Shown here piece by piece: positions 41,129-48,735 of a stretch of 64,000 bases of DNA (within the stretch, counting starts at the first letter, position 1; every line of letters starts with the position of its first letter). The position numbers and the translations under genes are program-made. The notes below the pieces were generated by a model, which ran no database searches, was not told the origin of the DNA, and saw nothing but the letters and a program-made list of their open reading frames with translations. The stretch lies in the NCBI GenBank assembly GCA_020636275.1, contig JACJYD010000001.1, positions 806,001 through 870,000 on the forward strand. Direction: 5' to 3'. The stretch is from Lewinellaceae bacterium (GTDB lineage Bacteria; Bacteroidota; Bacteroidia; Chitinophagales; Saprospiraceae).

Positions 41129-41893
41129 ATGAGAAGAGCGATACAAAGCCTATGGAGTTTGATCTGGGTGCTGCCCTTTGTCCTTCTGCTGGTCCTTTCC
41201 GTTGGGCGGCAATGGACCTTTCCAGCGATCCTGCCGGCAGCATGGAGTCTGGAGAATTGGGGCTCTGTCTTCGCCCCGGGCGTTCATCTGGGGCAAAGCC
41301 TTTGGAGGTCGCTGGCCCTGTCGATGAGCATTGCAGCCGTGGCAACCGGGCTCGGGTTTGTGACGAGCCGGCAGATTGCCTATCATCCGAAGAAAGACCG
41401 GTGGTTGTTGCTGGCCTACTTCCCGTATGCCATGGCGCCGGTGATCCTGGCCGCCTGTTTGCAGTATTATTTTCTATTGTTCGGGTGGTCGGGGAAATGG
41501 GCAGGCGTTTGGCTGGCCCAGTTATGCATTGCCTATCCTTTTGGGGTGATCTTCTTCTCGGGATTTTGGAACCAGCGCATGCGGTCGATGGAGCAATTGG
41601 TGACCACGCTGGGCGGTACGACCGGTCAGGCCTTTTGGAGGGTGTTGTTGCCCATGTCGAGAGGGGCCTTGCTGGTCTGTTTTTTCCAAACCTTCCTGAT
41701 CTCCTGGTTCGAATACGGCCTGACCTCTCTGATCGGCGTGGGCAAGGTGCAGACCCTGACGGTGAATGTGTTTCAATACGTGCAGGAAGCCAATATTTTT
41801 CTGGCGGCCCTGGCGGGATGTTTATTGTTTTTGCCCCCTTTGGCGTTGTGGTGGATGAATAAGCGGTGGTTGTTCAGGGGGAGCACGAAGTAA
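41129..41893 (+). CDS. ABC importer permease, second half of YnjC
   Basis: A 254-aa permease with about six hydrophobic segments and an EAA-type loop, VTTLGGTTGQAFWRVLLPMS (about 164-183). It starts 3 bp after the first permease and forms the heterodimer partner. The split of the usually fused YnjC into two chains is the main difference from the E. coli system. Confidence 0.85.
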   Translation: MRRAIQSLWSLIWVLPFVLLLVLSVGRQWTFPAILPAAWSLENWGSVFAPGVHLGQSLWRSLALSMSIAAVATGLGFVTSRQIAYHPKKDRWLLLAYFPYAMAPVILAACLQYYFLLFGWSGKWAGVWLAQLCIAYPFGVIFFSGFWNQRMRSMEQLVTTLGGTTGQAFWRVLLPMSRGALLVCFFQTFLISWFEYGLTSLIGVGKVQTLTVNVFQYVQEANIFLAALAGCLLFLPPLALWWMNKRWLFRGSTK

Positions 41894-41904
41894 GTTAACG
41901 GGAT

Positions 41905-42645
41905 ATGTTTCTTCAATTAAAAAATATTTCAAAATCCTATGGCGCCGAGCGGGTCCTGGAAGACCTGTCGCTGGAGCTCGAATCTCATCGCATGCTGAGC
42001 ATCCTGGGACGGTCGGGCAGTGGCAAGACCACCCTGCTCAAGATCATCGCCGGCTTGGAGTCAGCGGATTCCGGAACTGTTTGGCTGGATGGAGAGGCGC
42101 TGGATCCCGTGCCGGCGCATAAACGCAATGTCGTTTATTTGTACCAGGAAGCCCTTTTGTTTCCCCATTTAAATGTGTTGGAGAATGTGGCTTTTGGGTT
42201 GCGGCTCCGTAAAGCGCCTTCCCAACTGGTAAAGGAAAAGGCGGATCGATTGCTGGAGGAACTGGACTTGACCGATCACGCCCGGAAGATGCCGGACCAA
42301 TTATCGGGTGGGCAGCGGCAGCGCGTGGCATTTGGACGGGCTCTCCTCATTCAGCCCCGGTTATTGTTGTTGGATGAACCCTTTGGGGCGCTCGACACCG
42401 AGACCCGGGAGCATATGCAGACGCTGTTGAAGCGGGTTTCCCGGGAACACGGGATCACGGCCCTGTTTGTCACCCACGATCTGAAAGAGGCCATCCGGAT
42501 GGGGGATGCGTATGGGTGGATGCAGGGCGGGCGGCTGAAAACTTATCCCGACCTGGCCGGTTTTTTGAAGGACGGCCAGACCGGTATCCAGGACGAAATT
42601 GACTTTTGGGCATCCTTACGCGACCACCATGAAAAAGGACTTTAA
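41905..42645 (+). CDS. ABC importer ATPase (YnjD-like)
   Basis: A 246-aa ATP-binding protein with every canonical motif: Walker A GRSGSGKTTL (about 35-44), Q-loop YLYQEALLFPHL, signature LSGGQRQRVAFGRALL (about 133-148), Walker B LLLLDEPFGALD and switch His in VTHDLKEA. It powers the two permeases upstream. Its last 17 bases overlap the start of the radical SAM gene, so the enzyme is very likely translated from the same mRNA. Confidence 0.95.
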   Translation: MFLQLKNISKSYGAERVLEDLSLELESHRMLSILGRSGSGKTTLLKIIAGLESADSGTVWLDGEALDPVPAHKRNVVYLYQEALLFPHLNVLENVAFGLRLRKAPSQLVKEKADRLLEELDLTDHARKMPDQLSGGQRQRVAFGRALLIQPRLLLLDEPFGALDTETREHMQTLLKRVSREHGITALFVTHDLKEAIRMGDAYGWMQGGRLKTYPDLAGFLKDGQTGIQDEIDFWASLRDHHEKGL

Positions 42646-43606
42646 CCACTGCGAATCGGTATACTGGGTTTTCACCCAGCTTTGCAATGACGAATGCGAT
42701 CATTGTTACAACTTCTCCGGTCCACGCGGCGAGCGGATCAGCGAGGCCGAGTGCATGCAGATCATCGACAATCTTCCCGAGCGGATGGACCGCCTGATCC
42801 TTTCCGGAGGAGAGCCCCTGGCAGACAAAAAGCTCCTGTTCGCTATCCTCGACCGCTTGCAGGAGCGCTACGGCGGGAAGACCCAGCTCATGTTGCAGAC
42901 CAACGGCGACCTGCTGACCGGGGCGATCCTGGACAAATTGATAGAAAAAGGCATCACCCGGTTCGATATTTCGAGCATCGACCGTTATCACAAATTCGAA
43001 GGACAGCGGCTGGAAAAACTGGCGGCGCTCTTTGCCACCCGCGGTGTGAACGGCGACGACAAGGACCCATTGGTCGACAAAGGGAATTACCTCCACAAGA
43101 CCAACCTGAGCTGGGGATATTGGGGCGCCACTGAAGACATGTGGCTCGGAGGCAACTGGGCCCGGGGACGAGCCCTGGAAAAGGACATTTGGAAGCGCGA
43201 CCCGGAGCACAACTTCTGCACGATCCTCTCCGGCGCCCGCAACTTTTTGGGCGGCTACGACGATATTCCGCAAGAGATCAGCATTCAGTTGTGGCAGATC
43301 AACCCCTGTTGTCCCGGCACGAAATATCCCATGGGCGATGCGCGCATCGAGAAAGTCGCAGACGTACTGGAGCGGGTCTCGAAGCAGGAGGTATTCCAGC
43401 GTTTGAACGAAGGCGATCCCTGGCGAATGGGCGAGGCATTGGGCGTGACGGAGCAAGCTGCCCGGGCGCGCACACAGGAGTTGGGCAATGTGTGTTTGTA
43501 TTGCGACGCTTTTTTCGGGGAATATTTGCGAGAATTAGGTGGAGGGGCGGGGGCGTTTATGGAGTTGCCGGTGATCCCCAGAATGAAAAAGAAACGGCGT
43601 TTCTAA
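42629..43606 (+). CDS. Radical SAM protein coupled to the ABC importer
   Basis: A 325-aa protein. The cluster motif is CNDECDHC (CxxxCxxC, about 18-25), followed by the SAM-binding LILSGGEPLADKK. Extra cysteines later (FCTILS, NPCCPGTKY, NVCLYCDAFF) could ligate a second cluster, as in SPASM or twitch domains. The start at 42629 lies 17 bp inside the ATPase gene; an earlier in-frame start at 42599 is possible but less likely. The product and substrate are unknown; the coupling suggests it acts on the imported molecule or makes something the importer needs. The last codons, for KKRRF, lie in an AAACGGCGTTT repeat. Confidence 0.87.
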   Translation: MKKDFNHCESVYWVFTQLCNDECDHCYNFSGPRGERISEAECMQIIDNLPERMDRLILSGGEPLADKKLLFAILDRLQERYGGKTQLMLQTNGDLLTGAILDKLIEKGITRFDISSIDRYHKFEGQRLEKLAALFATRGVNGDDKDPLVDKGNYLHKTNLSWGYWGATEDMWLGGNWARGRALEKDIWKRDPEHNFCTILSGARNFLGGYDDIPQEISIQLWQINPCCPGTKYPMGDARIEKVADVLERVSKQEVFQRLNEGDPWRMGEALGVTEQAARARTQELGNVCLYCDAFFGEYLRELGGGAGAFMELPVIPRMKKKRRF

Positions 43607-43681
43607 GAAACGGCGTTTAGATGTAGCAAACGGCGTTTGTCGAAAAGTAAACGGCATTTAGATTGAGGATAAACGGCATTT
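43592..43681. repeat. AAACGGCGTTT repeat cluster, five copies
   Basis: Copies at 43592-43602, 43608-43618 and 43628-43638 read AAACGGCGTTT; copies at 43649-43659 and 43671-43681 read AAACGGCATTT. Spacing is irregular. It begins inside the radical SAM gene and reaches to 5 bp before the pgeF stop. Confidence 0.88.
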
Positions 43682-43685
43682 ACCT

Positions 43686-44429
43686 CTAACACAACCCGAT
43701 AATCGCCAGCATCCTTCCCGTTTTTCCGCTTTCTTTCCGGTAGGAAAAGTAATCTGCATTGTGCAGAACCGTGGAATACACAGAAACCTCAATCTGACTG
43801 GCCGGCACCCCGGCATCGAGCAATTGCGCGGCATTCGCGCTTTTTAAGTCGAGCAGGAACTTGCCTGGTTCAGGGCCCAGGCGAGTGAATTTTTCTTCGA
43901 AATGGACGGCCACTTCTTTACCCACTTCATACGAACACTCGTCGATGCAGGTACCTACATAGGCTATGCAGTCTTCCGGGCGGGTTTGAAATTGCATCTC
44001 CATGGCTTTCAGGGTCTTGAGAACGATGCGGGCAACGGCGCCCCGCCAGCCGGCATGGATGGCAGCTACCGCATTTTGAACCGGATCGTAGACCAGGATC
44101 GGGGTGCAATCGGCCACCGTGACGCTGAGGAAAAGTCCGGGGCGGTTGGTGATCAGGGCATCGTAACCCTCCTGGAGACCTGGGTGTTGCGCAAGGAGTA
44201 TCTGGTCTCCGTGAATTTGATGGGAATGGACAACCTGATCTTCATAGATGCCCAGCGATTGAAAGAGCAAGGTCCGGTTTTCGCGGATGTTTTCGGGGGA
44301 GTCCTCTGTGAAGACGCCTACGTTTAAGGAATGATAGGGAGGTGGGCTCACACCGCCATGGCGGGTGCTTTCAACTGCCAGGAGTTGGGGGAAAGGGTGA
44401 AAAATGAGAGGTTTTCGAGTAAATGGCAT
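43686..44429 (-). CDS. pgeF: PgeF/YfiH (LACC1-like) polyphenol oxidase family protein
   Basis: A 247-aa DUF152/LACC1-family enzyme. Members act on purine nucleosides or edit peptidoglycan precursors; the older laccase name is doubtful. The zinc-site residues are visible in HSHQIHGDQ, TVADCTPILVYD and AIHAGWRGAVA. It also has the N-terminal STRHGGVSPPPYHSLNVG. The ATG at 44429 lies within a degenerate repeat copy (AAATGGCATA). The gene is flanked on both sides by the AAACGGCGTTT repeats, right to its start and stop. Confidence 0.9.
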   Translation of the reverse strand: MPFTRKPLIFHPFPQLLAVESTRHGGVSPPPYHSLNVGVFTEDSPENIRENRTLLFQSLGIYEDQVVHSHQIHGDQILLAQHPGLQEGYDALITNRPGLFLSVTVADCTPILVYDPVQNAVAAIHAGWRGAVARIVLKTLKAMEMQFQTRPEDCIAYVGTCIDECSYEVGKEVAVHFEEKFTRLGPEPGKFLLDLKSANAAQLLDAGVPASQIEVSVYSTVLHNADYFSYRKESGKTGRMLAIIGLC

Positions 44430-44532
44430 ATCTTGGAAATGGCGTTTCTTAGAAACGCCATTTCTAAGAAACGCCGTTTATGTGAAATTGAAAAATAATA
44501 CCGTCCTTGTTACTGTGAAGTAAACGCCGTTT
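44421..44532. repeat. AAACGCCGTTT repeat cluster, five copies
   Basis: Copies: degenerate AAATGGCATAT (44421-44431), AAATGGCGTTT (44437-44447), AAACGCCATTT (44453-44463), AAACGCCGTTT (44469-44479) and AAACGCCGTTT (44522-44532). Most are inverted relative to the cluster at 43592-43681. The copies at 44437-44463 form a perfect 13-bp-arm hairpin with a one-base loop. Confidence 0.88.
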
Positions 44533-44567
44533 GTGTGGTGCGTGGATGTCTTGAACAACCCAACAAC

Positions 44568-45806
44568 CTAATGCAACGATAATTTCTTCGTATAAACCCC
44601 CTTCTCCGTCCTCAATGTCAGCAAATACAAACCTCTCTTCCAGTTTCCGGTCTGGAGGGTGAGGTTGCTCTGCTCCTGGCCACGGGCGATGAGGCGTCCG
44701 CTGATATCGCGGATCTCAAACGCGAACAGGGCGCCGTCGGACTGGATATTCAGCTCGTCCTGCACGGGGTTGGGGAATACGTCGATTCCTTCCATCGCCA
44801 ATTCATTCGTACCGGAAACCCCGACCTCCACAGTCATGGAGAAAGTATCCGTGCAGCAATAGTTTTGGGTGATGAGGGTGACCTCGTAGGTGCCGGGATC
44901 GGCATAGGTATGCGGCCCCGGATGGCGTTCGTTGGAAGTGGTCTGGTCGCCGAAATCCCAGTGCCAGGAGGTGGCGTAGCGCGATTCGTTGGTCAGGGTG
45001 ATGGTGTTGTCGATGAGTTGGGCGCTGAACTGGGCCGGAGGCTCGACAAAGCCGGGGCCGCACAGGCTGAGCGTGCTGATAAATACGCCCGAGTCGAAAA
45101 TGCCGTCGCCGATATCCGTCACTCCGATCTTGACATGGTAGGTCTGCCCGTTGGAGGAGGCAAAAGTGGCAGGTAAAACGGTAGTGAGTCCGTCGTATAC
45201 GATGTGCTCGCCGAGTTGGTTGTCGACGAAATAAGTGTTATTCAGGCCGGCGTTGACGTTGTTAATCGCCACAGGGGTCGAAGAGCCAGGGATGAGGGCG
45301 ATGTTTTCCATCGTACCGTCGTTGTCAATGAAAAAGCCGAAGACGTCGTTGAAAGAAGAACCCACGAATTCGGGGTATTCTTCCGAACCGAAGACGTACT
45401 GAAATTCCAGGTCGCCATCGTCGCTAACGGTGATGTCAAACTCCAGGACGGAAGCGTCATAGGATGGATAGGACGGAAACCCGATCAGGGACTGGAGGAC
45501 AGAGTCGCCGGGCGATCCGTTGAAGGTGTTGGCGAATTGGGAAGCGGGCTGCGCGATCTGGGTCACATCGCCCGAGGAGATCACGATACCGGCATTGACG
45601 CCGAGATCCGTGTTGGCTGCTTCGAAGTAGCCCATCATAACCGGAGCGCCGTTGAAGGTAATGTTGGAAGGTGTGACGCAGGAGTTGTCAAAGAAGTCCA
45701 TGATCATCTGCTCGGCGGTGTAGCTGGTGTCGATGAACAGGCCCGACTGAGCGCTCAAGGTGAAGGAGAAAAAGAGAATGGAGAGGGTGTACAGAAAATT
45801 TTTCAT
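44568..45806 (-). CDS. Choice-of-anchor-L/PKD secreted protein with T9SS sorting domain
   Basis: A 412-aa exported protein: signal peptide (MKNFLYTLSILFFSFTLSAQ), a choice-of-anchor-L domain (about 25-250, with the signature YVFGSEEYPEFVGSSFNDVF and SGDVTQIAQPASQFAN), a PKD domain (WHWDFGDQTTSNERHPGPHT, about 285-320), and a T9SS type A C-terminus (IDVFPNPVQDELNIQSDG, then WKRGLYLLTLRTEKG). Short for such proteins, but complete. Surface-exposed or secreted; exact role unknown. Choice-of-anchor-L domains are frequent in gliding and surface-associated Bacteroidota. Confidence 0.9.
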   Translation of the reverse strand: MKNFLYTLSILFFSFTLSAQSGLFIDTSYTAEQMIMDFFDNSCVTPSNITFNGAPVMMGYFEAANTDLGVNAGIVISSGDVTQIAQPASQFANTFNGSPGDSVLQSLIGFPSYPSYDASVLEFDITVSDDGDLEFQYVFGSEEYPEFVGSSFNDVFGFFIDNDGTMENIALIPGSSTPVAINNVNAGLNNTYFVDNQLGEHIVYDGLTTVLPATFASSNGQTYHVKIGVTDIGDGIFDSGVFISTLSLCGPGFVEPPAQFSAQLIDNTITLTNESRYATSWHWDFGDQTTSNERHPGPHTYADPGTYEVTLITQNYCCTDTFSMTVEVGVSGTNELAMEGIDVFPNPVQDELNIQSDGALFAFEIRDISGRLIARGQEQSNLTLQTGNWKRGLYLLTLRTEKGVYTKKLSLH

Positions 45807-45855
45807 AGCGTGTGATTAAAGAATGGATCGAATGGCTGAAATTACGAATATCACA

Positions 45856-45890
45856 CAAAAGTTAGCCGCAATTTTGAGATATTGCAAAAA
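45856..45890 (-). promoter_or_regulatory. Candidate promoter for the choice-of-anchor-L gene
   Basis: On the minus strand TTTTTTG is followed after 20 bp by TAACTTTTG, close to TTTG-N19-TAnnTTTG but with one extra T. It implies a leader of about 43 nt. It overlaps the region just upstream of the divergent sulfurtransferase gene. Confidence 0.35.
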
Positions 45891-45899
45891 ATCAGTCAT

Positions 45900-46754
45900 A
45901 TGTTTTCCACGATCATTTCGGCGGAAGAGACGCTTTCCCGTTTGCACGATCCCGATTGGGTGGTGATCGATTGCCGGTTTTCCCTGCAGGAAGCCTCAAA
46001 AGGACGCGAAGATTATTTGGAAGGGCATGTCCCCGGGGCTTTCTATGCGCATTTGGACGAAGACCTGTCCGCTCCGGTCATCGCCGGCAAGACGAGCCGC
46101 CATCCCATGCTGCCGGTCGACCGGATGGTCGATCTGTTTTCTTCCTGGGGGATCGACGACAAAGTGCAGGTAGTGGTTTACGACTTCAAGGGCGGCGGTA
46201 TGGCCGTGCGGCTTTGGTGGATGTTGCAGTGGTTGGGCCACGAAGCCGTGGCCCTGATGGATGGAGGCTGGGCGTATTGGAAAGCGAAAAATTTCCCCCA
46301 ATCGGTCGAAGCGCCCGAGCGGCAGCCCCGGCATTTTATTGCCCGTCAGCAGGAGGGGTGGACCATGGATGCGGATCAGGTCGCCGCGGTTTGTCAGGAC
46401 CCCAACTACCGGGTGGTCGATGTGCGCAACTACGAGCGGTACACCGGCCAGGAAGAACCCATCGACCCGGTGGCCGGCCATATCCCCGGGGCGATCAATA
46501 TTCCTTTTGGAGAAAATGTAGATGATGACGGTTTTTTCAAAAACCCGGACGTGCTGAAAAAAAAATACGAAAAAGGCGGGTTAAAGAATATGCCCGCCGA
46601 CCACGTCGTCTTTTATTGCGGCTCCGGCGTCACCTCCTGCCACAATGTGCTCGCCATGCGCCTGGCCGGGATGGGACAGGCCCGGATCTACCCCGGTTCC
46701 TGGAGCGAGTGGATCACCGATCCCAACCGGCCGGTTGCAACGGGTGAGAAATGA
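45900..46754 (+). CDS. Two-domain sulfurtransferase (rhodanese family)
   Basis: A 284-aa SseA/TST-type enzyme that moves sulfur from thiosulfate or 3-mercaptopyruvate to a thiol or cyanide. The first domain (about 5-135) is the inactive structural copy: the catalytic loop reads YDFKGGGMAVRLWW, without cysteine. The second domain has CGSGVTSC with the active cysteine at about 240. Start at 45900 is preferred over the upstream TTG at 45882. The motif CGSGVT is typical of mercaptopyruvate-type or thiosulfate-type enzymes; the class cannot be fixed. The stop overlaps an upstream ATG of the MarR gene. Confidence 0.92.
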   Translation: MFSTIISAEETLSRLHDPDWVVIDCRFSLQEASKGREDYLEGHVPGAFYAHLDEDLSAPVIAGKTSRHPMLPVDRMVDLFSSWGIDDKVQVVVYDFKGGGMAVRLWWMLQWLGHEAVALMDGGWAYWKAKNFPQSVEAPERQPRHFIARQQEGWTMDADQVAAVCQDPNYRVVDVRNYERYTGQEEPIDPVAGHIPGAINIPFGENVDDDGFFKNPDVLKKKYEKGGLKNMPADHVVFYCGSGVTSCHNVLAMRLAGMGQARIYPGSWSEWITDPNRPVATGEK

Positions 46755-46756
46755 TA

Positions 46757-46787
46757 TTTGCATATACAATTAAACTTCCTTACCTTG
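46757..46787 (+). promoter_or_regulatory. MarR gene promoter with embedded operator
   Basis: TTTG (46757-46760), 20 bp, then TACCTTG (46781-46787), close to TTTG-N19-TAnnTTTG. The dyad TTG-CATATA-CAA (46758-46769) overlaps the -33 element and matches 10 of 12 positions of the palindrome at 47245-47260. This suggests autorepression. Transcription from here would start next to the ATG at 46796. Confidence 0.5.
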
Positions 46788-46795
46788 TTCCCGAT

Positions 46796-47227
46796 ATGAC
46801 GGAAAAGAAATCGCCCTATTGTGGATGCTTGCTTTACACGGCCAATGCCTTGAGCCGGGTGATCACGAAGATGGCAGAGGAGGAATTTGCAGTTGTCGGG
46901 GTTGCGCCGTCGCATTGCTTTTTGCTGATGACGGTGCACAATGACCCCGGTATTCAAGCTTCCGGCATCGCCGAAAAAATGATGCTGACCCCTTCTACCG
47001 TTACGAGATTGGTGGAGAAAATGGAGCAACAGCGCTATGTACAGCGCATCACAGATGGTAAATACACCCTTGTATATCCCACCAAGAAAACGAATGATGT
47101 CTACCCTGCCATCCTGGAATCGTGGCAAAACCTCTTCCGGCGCTATGCCGAAGTGTTGGGCGAGGAGGTCGCTCGCCAGCTGACGGCAGAGATCTACTCG
47201 GCTGCCCTCAAACTGGAGGCCAGGTAG
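46796..47227 (+). CDS. MarR family transcription regulator
   Basis: A 143-aa winged-helix regulator. It starts MTEKKSPYCGCLLYTANALS, with a Cys-x-Cys pair at 9-11 and another Cys in APSHCFLL; such cysteines suggest thiol redox sensing, which is inference. The DNA-reading helix is in MMLTPSTVTRLVEKMEQQRY. The start at 46796 is preferred: the alternative ATG at 46751 overlaps the sulfurtransferase stop and would place the promoter inside the gene. It lies upstream of, and probably controls, the oxidoreductase-SDR pair. Confidence 0.9.
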   Translation: MTEKKSPYCGCLLYTANALSRVITKMAEEEFAVVGVAPSHCFLLMTVHNDPGIQASGIAEKMMLTPSTVTRLVEKMEQQRYVQRITDGKYTLVYPTKKTNDVYPAILESWQNLFRRYAEVLGEEVARQLTAEIYSAALKLEAR

Positions 47228-47244
47228 ATTTTTTTTGAAATAAT

Positions 47245-47260
47245 GGTTGTATGTACAACC
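47245..47260. promoter_or_regulatory. Palindromic operator, probably for the MarR regulator
   Basis: GGTTGTATGTACAACC has perfect 7-bp arms (GGTTGTA / TACAACC) around two bases. It is in the gap between marR and the oxidoreductase gene, 50 bp before its ATG. A weaker relative overlaps the marR promoter (46758-46769). Confidence 0.65.
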
Positions 47261-47309
47261 GAATGTTTAATGCGCAGCGGCATCGCCGCTTATCAAAAAA
47301 AGAAATATT

Positions 47310-47954
47310 ATGAGCAAAAAAGTAGGAGTGATCGGATCCGGCGTGGTCGGCAAAGTACTAGCCAACGGTTTTCTGAAGCATGGTTATGATGTCATGATCG
47401 GCACCCGCGACCCGGGGAAGCTGGATGAATGGAAGCAGACTTCCGGCGGACAAGTGGGCAATCTTTCGGAGGCCGCTCAATTCGGCGACCTGGTGGTATT
47501 TGCCGTTGCCGGCACGGCCGCAGAAGAAGCGCTTCAACTGACGGGTGTCGACCACCTGGCGGGAAAGACCGTGCTCGATGCGACGAACCCCATCGCCGCC
47601 GCACCCCCGGAAAATGGCGTTATCCAATATTTTACCGGCCCCAACGAATCCCTGATGGAACGCCTCCAGAAACTGGCCCCCGGCGCCCGGTTTGTCAAGG
47701 CCTTTTCCTGTGTAGGCAATGCCTTGATGGTCAACCCCCAACTTCCCGGTGGCCCGCCTACCATGTTTATTTGCGGCAACGATACCAATGCCAAAGCGGA
47801 GGCATCCCAGGTGCTGGCTACCTTTGGCTTTGAGGTGGAAGATATGGGCGGCGTGGAAGGCGCCCGGGCCATTGAGCCGCTGGCTATTCTCTGGTGCATA
47901 CCCGGCTTTTTGCAAAACCGTTGGGTCAATGCCTTCAAACTGTTGAAACCGTAG
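47310..47954 (+). CDS. NADP-binding F420-reductase-like oxidoreductase
   Basis: A 214-aa protein of the NADPH-dependent F420 reductase / pyrroline-carboxylate-reductase-like superfamily. The Rossmann motif is GVIGSGVVGKVLANGFLKHG (about 6-25); the IGTRDPGK after strand 2 favours NADP. It also shows FVKAFSCVGNALMVNP, typical of these small reductases. Not necessarily F420-dependent, since many Bacteroidota lack F420. It is co-transcribed with the SDR 8 bp downstream and preceded by the palindromic operator. Substrate unknown. Confidence 0.88.
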   Translation: MSKKVGVIGSGVVGKVLANGFLKHGYDVMIGTRDPGKLDEWKQTSGGQVGNLSEAAQFGDLVVFAVAGTAAEEALQLTGVDHLAGKTVLDATNPIAAAPPENGVIQYFTGPNESLMERLQKLAPGARFVKAFSCVGNALMVNPQLPGGPPTMFICGNDTNAKAEASQVLATFGFEVEDMGGVEGARAIEPLAILWCIPGFLQNRWVNAFKLLKP

Positions 47955-47962
47955 AAAAATTT

Positions 47963-48643
47963 ATGAAGACTGTTGTCGTCACCGGGGCCAATCGCGGCAT
48001 CGGGAAAGAGATCGCCCGTCAACTGGCCCGGCTCCAGTTCCGGGTGGTGCTGACCGCGCGCGATCTGGACAAGGCCGAACGGGCCGCGCGGGAGATTGCC
48101 GGAGAGGTCATCCCCATGGCGCTGGATGTGACCAGGGAGGATAGCGCAGCGGCGTTTGGAGTCCTTCTTCGAAAAAAGGTCGACCAGGTCGATGTGCTGG
48201 TCAACAATGCAGGCATTATCGGAAGCAAGCGCATGACGGATTTCGATCTGGACGAGCTGCAGGCCGTCGTGGATACCAATTTCTTCGGCGCCTTGCGCAC
48301 GACCAAGGCGGTGATGCCCCTGCTCCAGAATAGCCCCGATGCCCGCATCATCAATATCTCCACGGCCATGAGCGAATGGGCGAGTCTGGCCAGCGGCGGC
48401 TACGCCGGCTACCGCCTGTCGAAAGTGGGGTTGAATGCCTTTACCGTCCTGTTAGCCAGTGAACTGGGAAACCGCTCGATCCGGGTCAACGCGGTTTGTC
48501 CGGGCTGGGTGCGCACGGATATGGGTGGGCCCAGTGCGCCGCTACCGGTTGAAAAAGGAGCCGAGACGGCCGTTTGGCTGGCCACCGAACCCGACATCCC
48601 CACCGGAAAATTTTTCCAGGATAAAAAGGTCATTCCCTGGTGA
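47963..48643 (+). CDS. Short-chain dehydrogenase/reductase (SDR)
   Basis: A 226-aa classical SDR: cofactor motif TGANRGIGKEIA (about 8-19), structural NNAG, active Ser in NISTAMSEW and YRLSK as YxxxK, then CPGWVRTDM. It resembles carbonyl reductase-like SDRs. The start at 47963 follows the previous stop by 8 bp and gives the usual N-terminus. Together with the upstream reductase and the MarR regulator it may form a stress-induced carbonyl or quinone detoxification unit, which is inference. Confidence 0.93.
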   Translation: MKTVVVTGANRGIGKEIARQLARLQFRVVLTARDLDKAERAAREIAGEVIPMALDVTREDSAAAFGVLLRKKVDQVDVLVNNAGIIGSKRMTDFDLDELQAVVDTNFFGALRTTKAVMPLLQNSPDARIINISTAMSEWASLASGGYAGYRLSKVGLNAFTVLLASELGNRSIRVNAVCPGWVRTDMGGPSAPLPVEKGAETAVWLATEPDIPTGKFFQDKKVIPW

Positions 48644-48711
48644 CCAAAATTGGATTGTAACCACTCCGGTTTAAGTTTGTGGTGCAAAAATCCCGCAAAT
48701 TCTGGTACCTT

Positions 48712-48734
48712 GGTGATGGCAAATTTCCATCACC
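48712..48734 (+). other. Hairpin immediately before the GH92 start codon
   Basis: GGTGATGG (48712-48719) / CCATCACC (48727-48734), perfect 8-bp arms with a 7-nt loop, one base before the ATG at 48736. In mRNA it would cover the ribosome-binding region. A near -7 box, TACCTTGG, lies just before it at 48706-48713. Confidence 0.6.
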
Positions 48735-48735
48735 T

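Noticed and set aside
43592..43681. Repeat cluster as CRISPR or integron attachment site
   Set aside because: Repeats are only 11 bp, spacers are 5-12 bp, and no cas or integrase gene is present.
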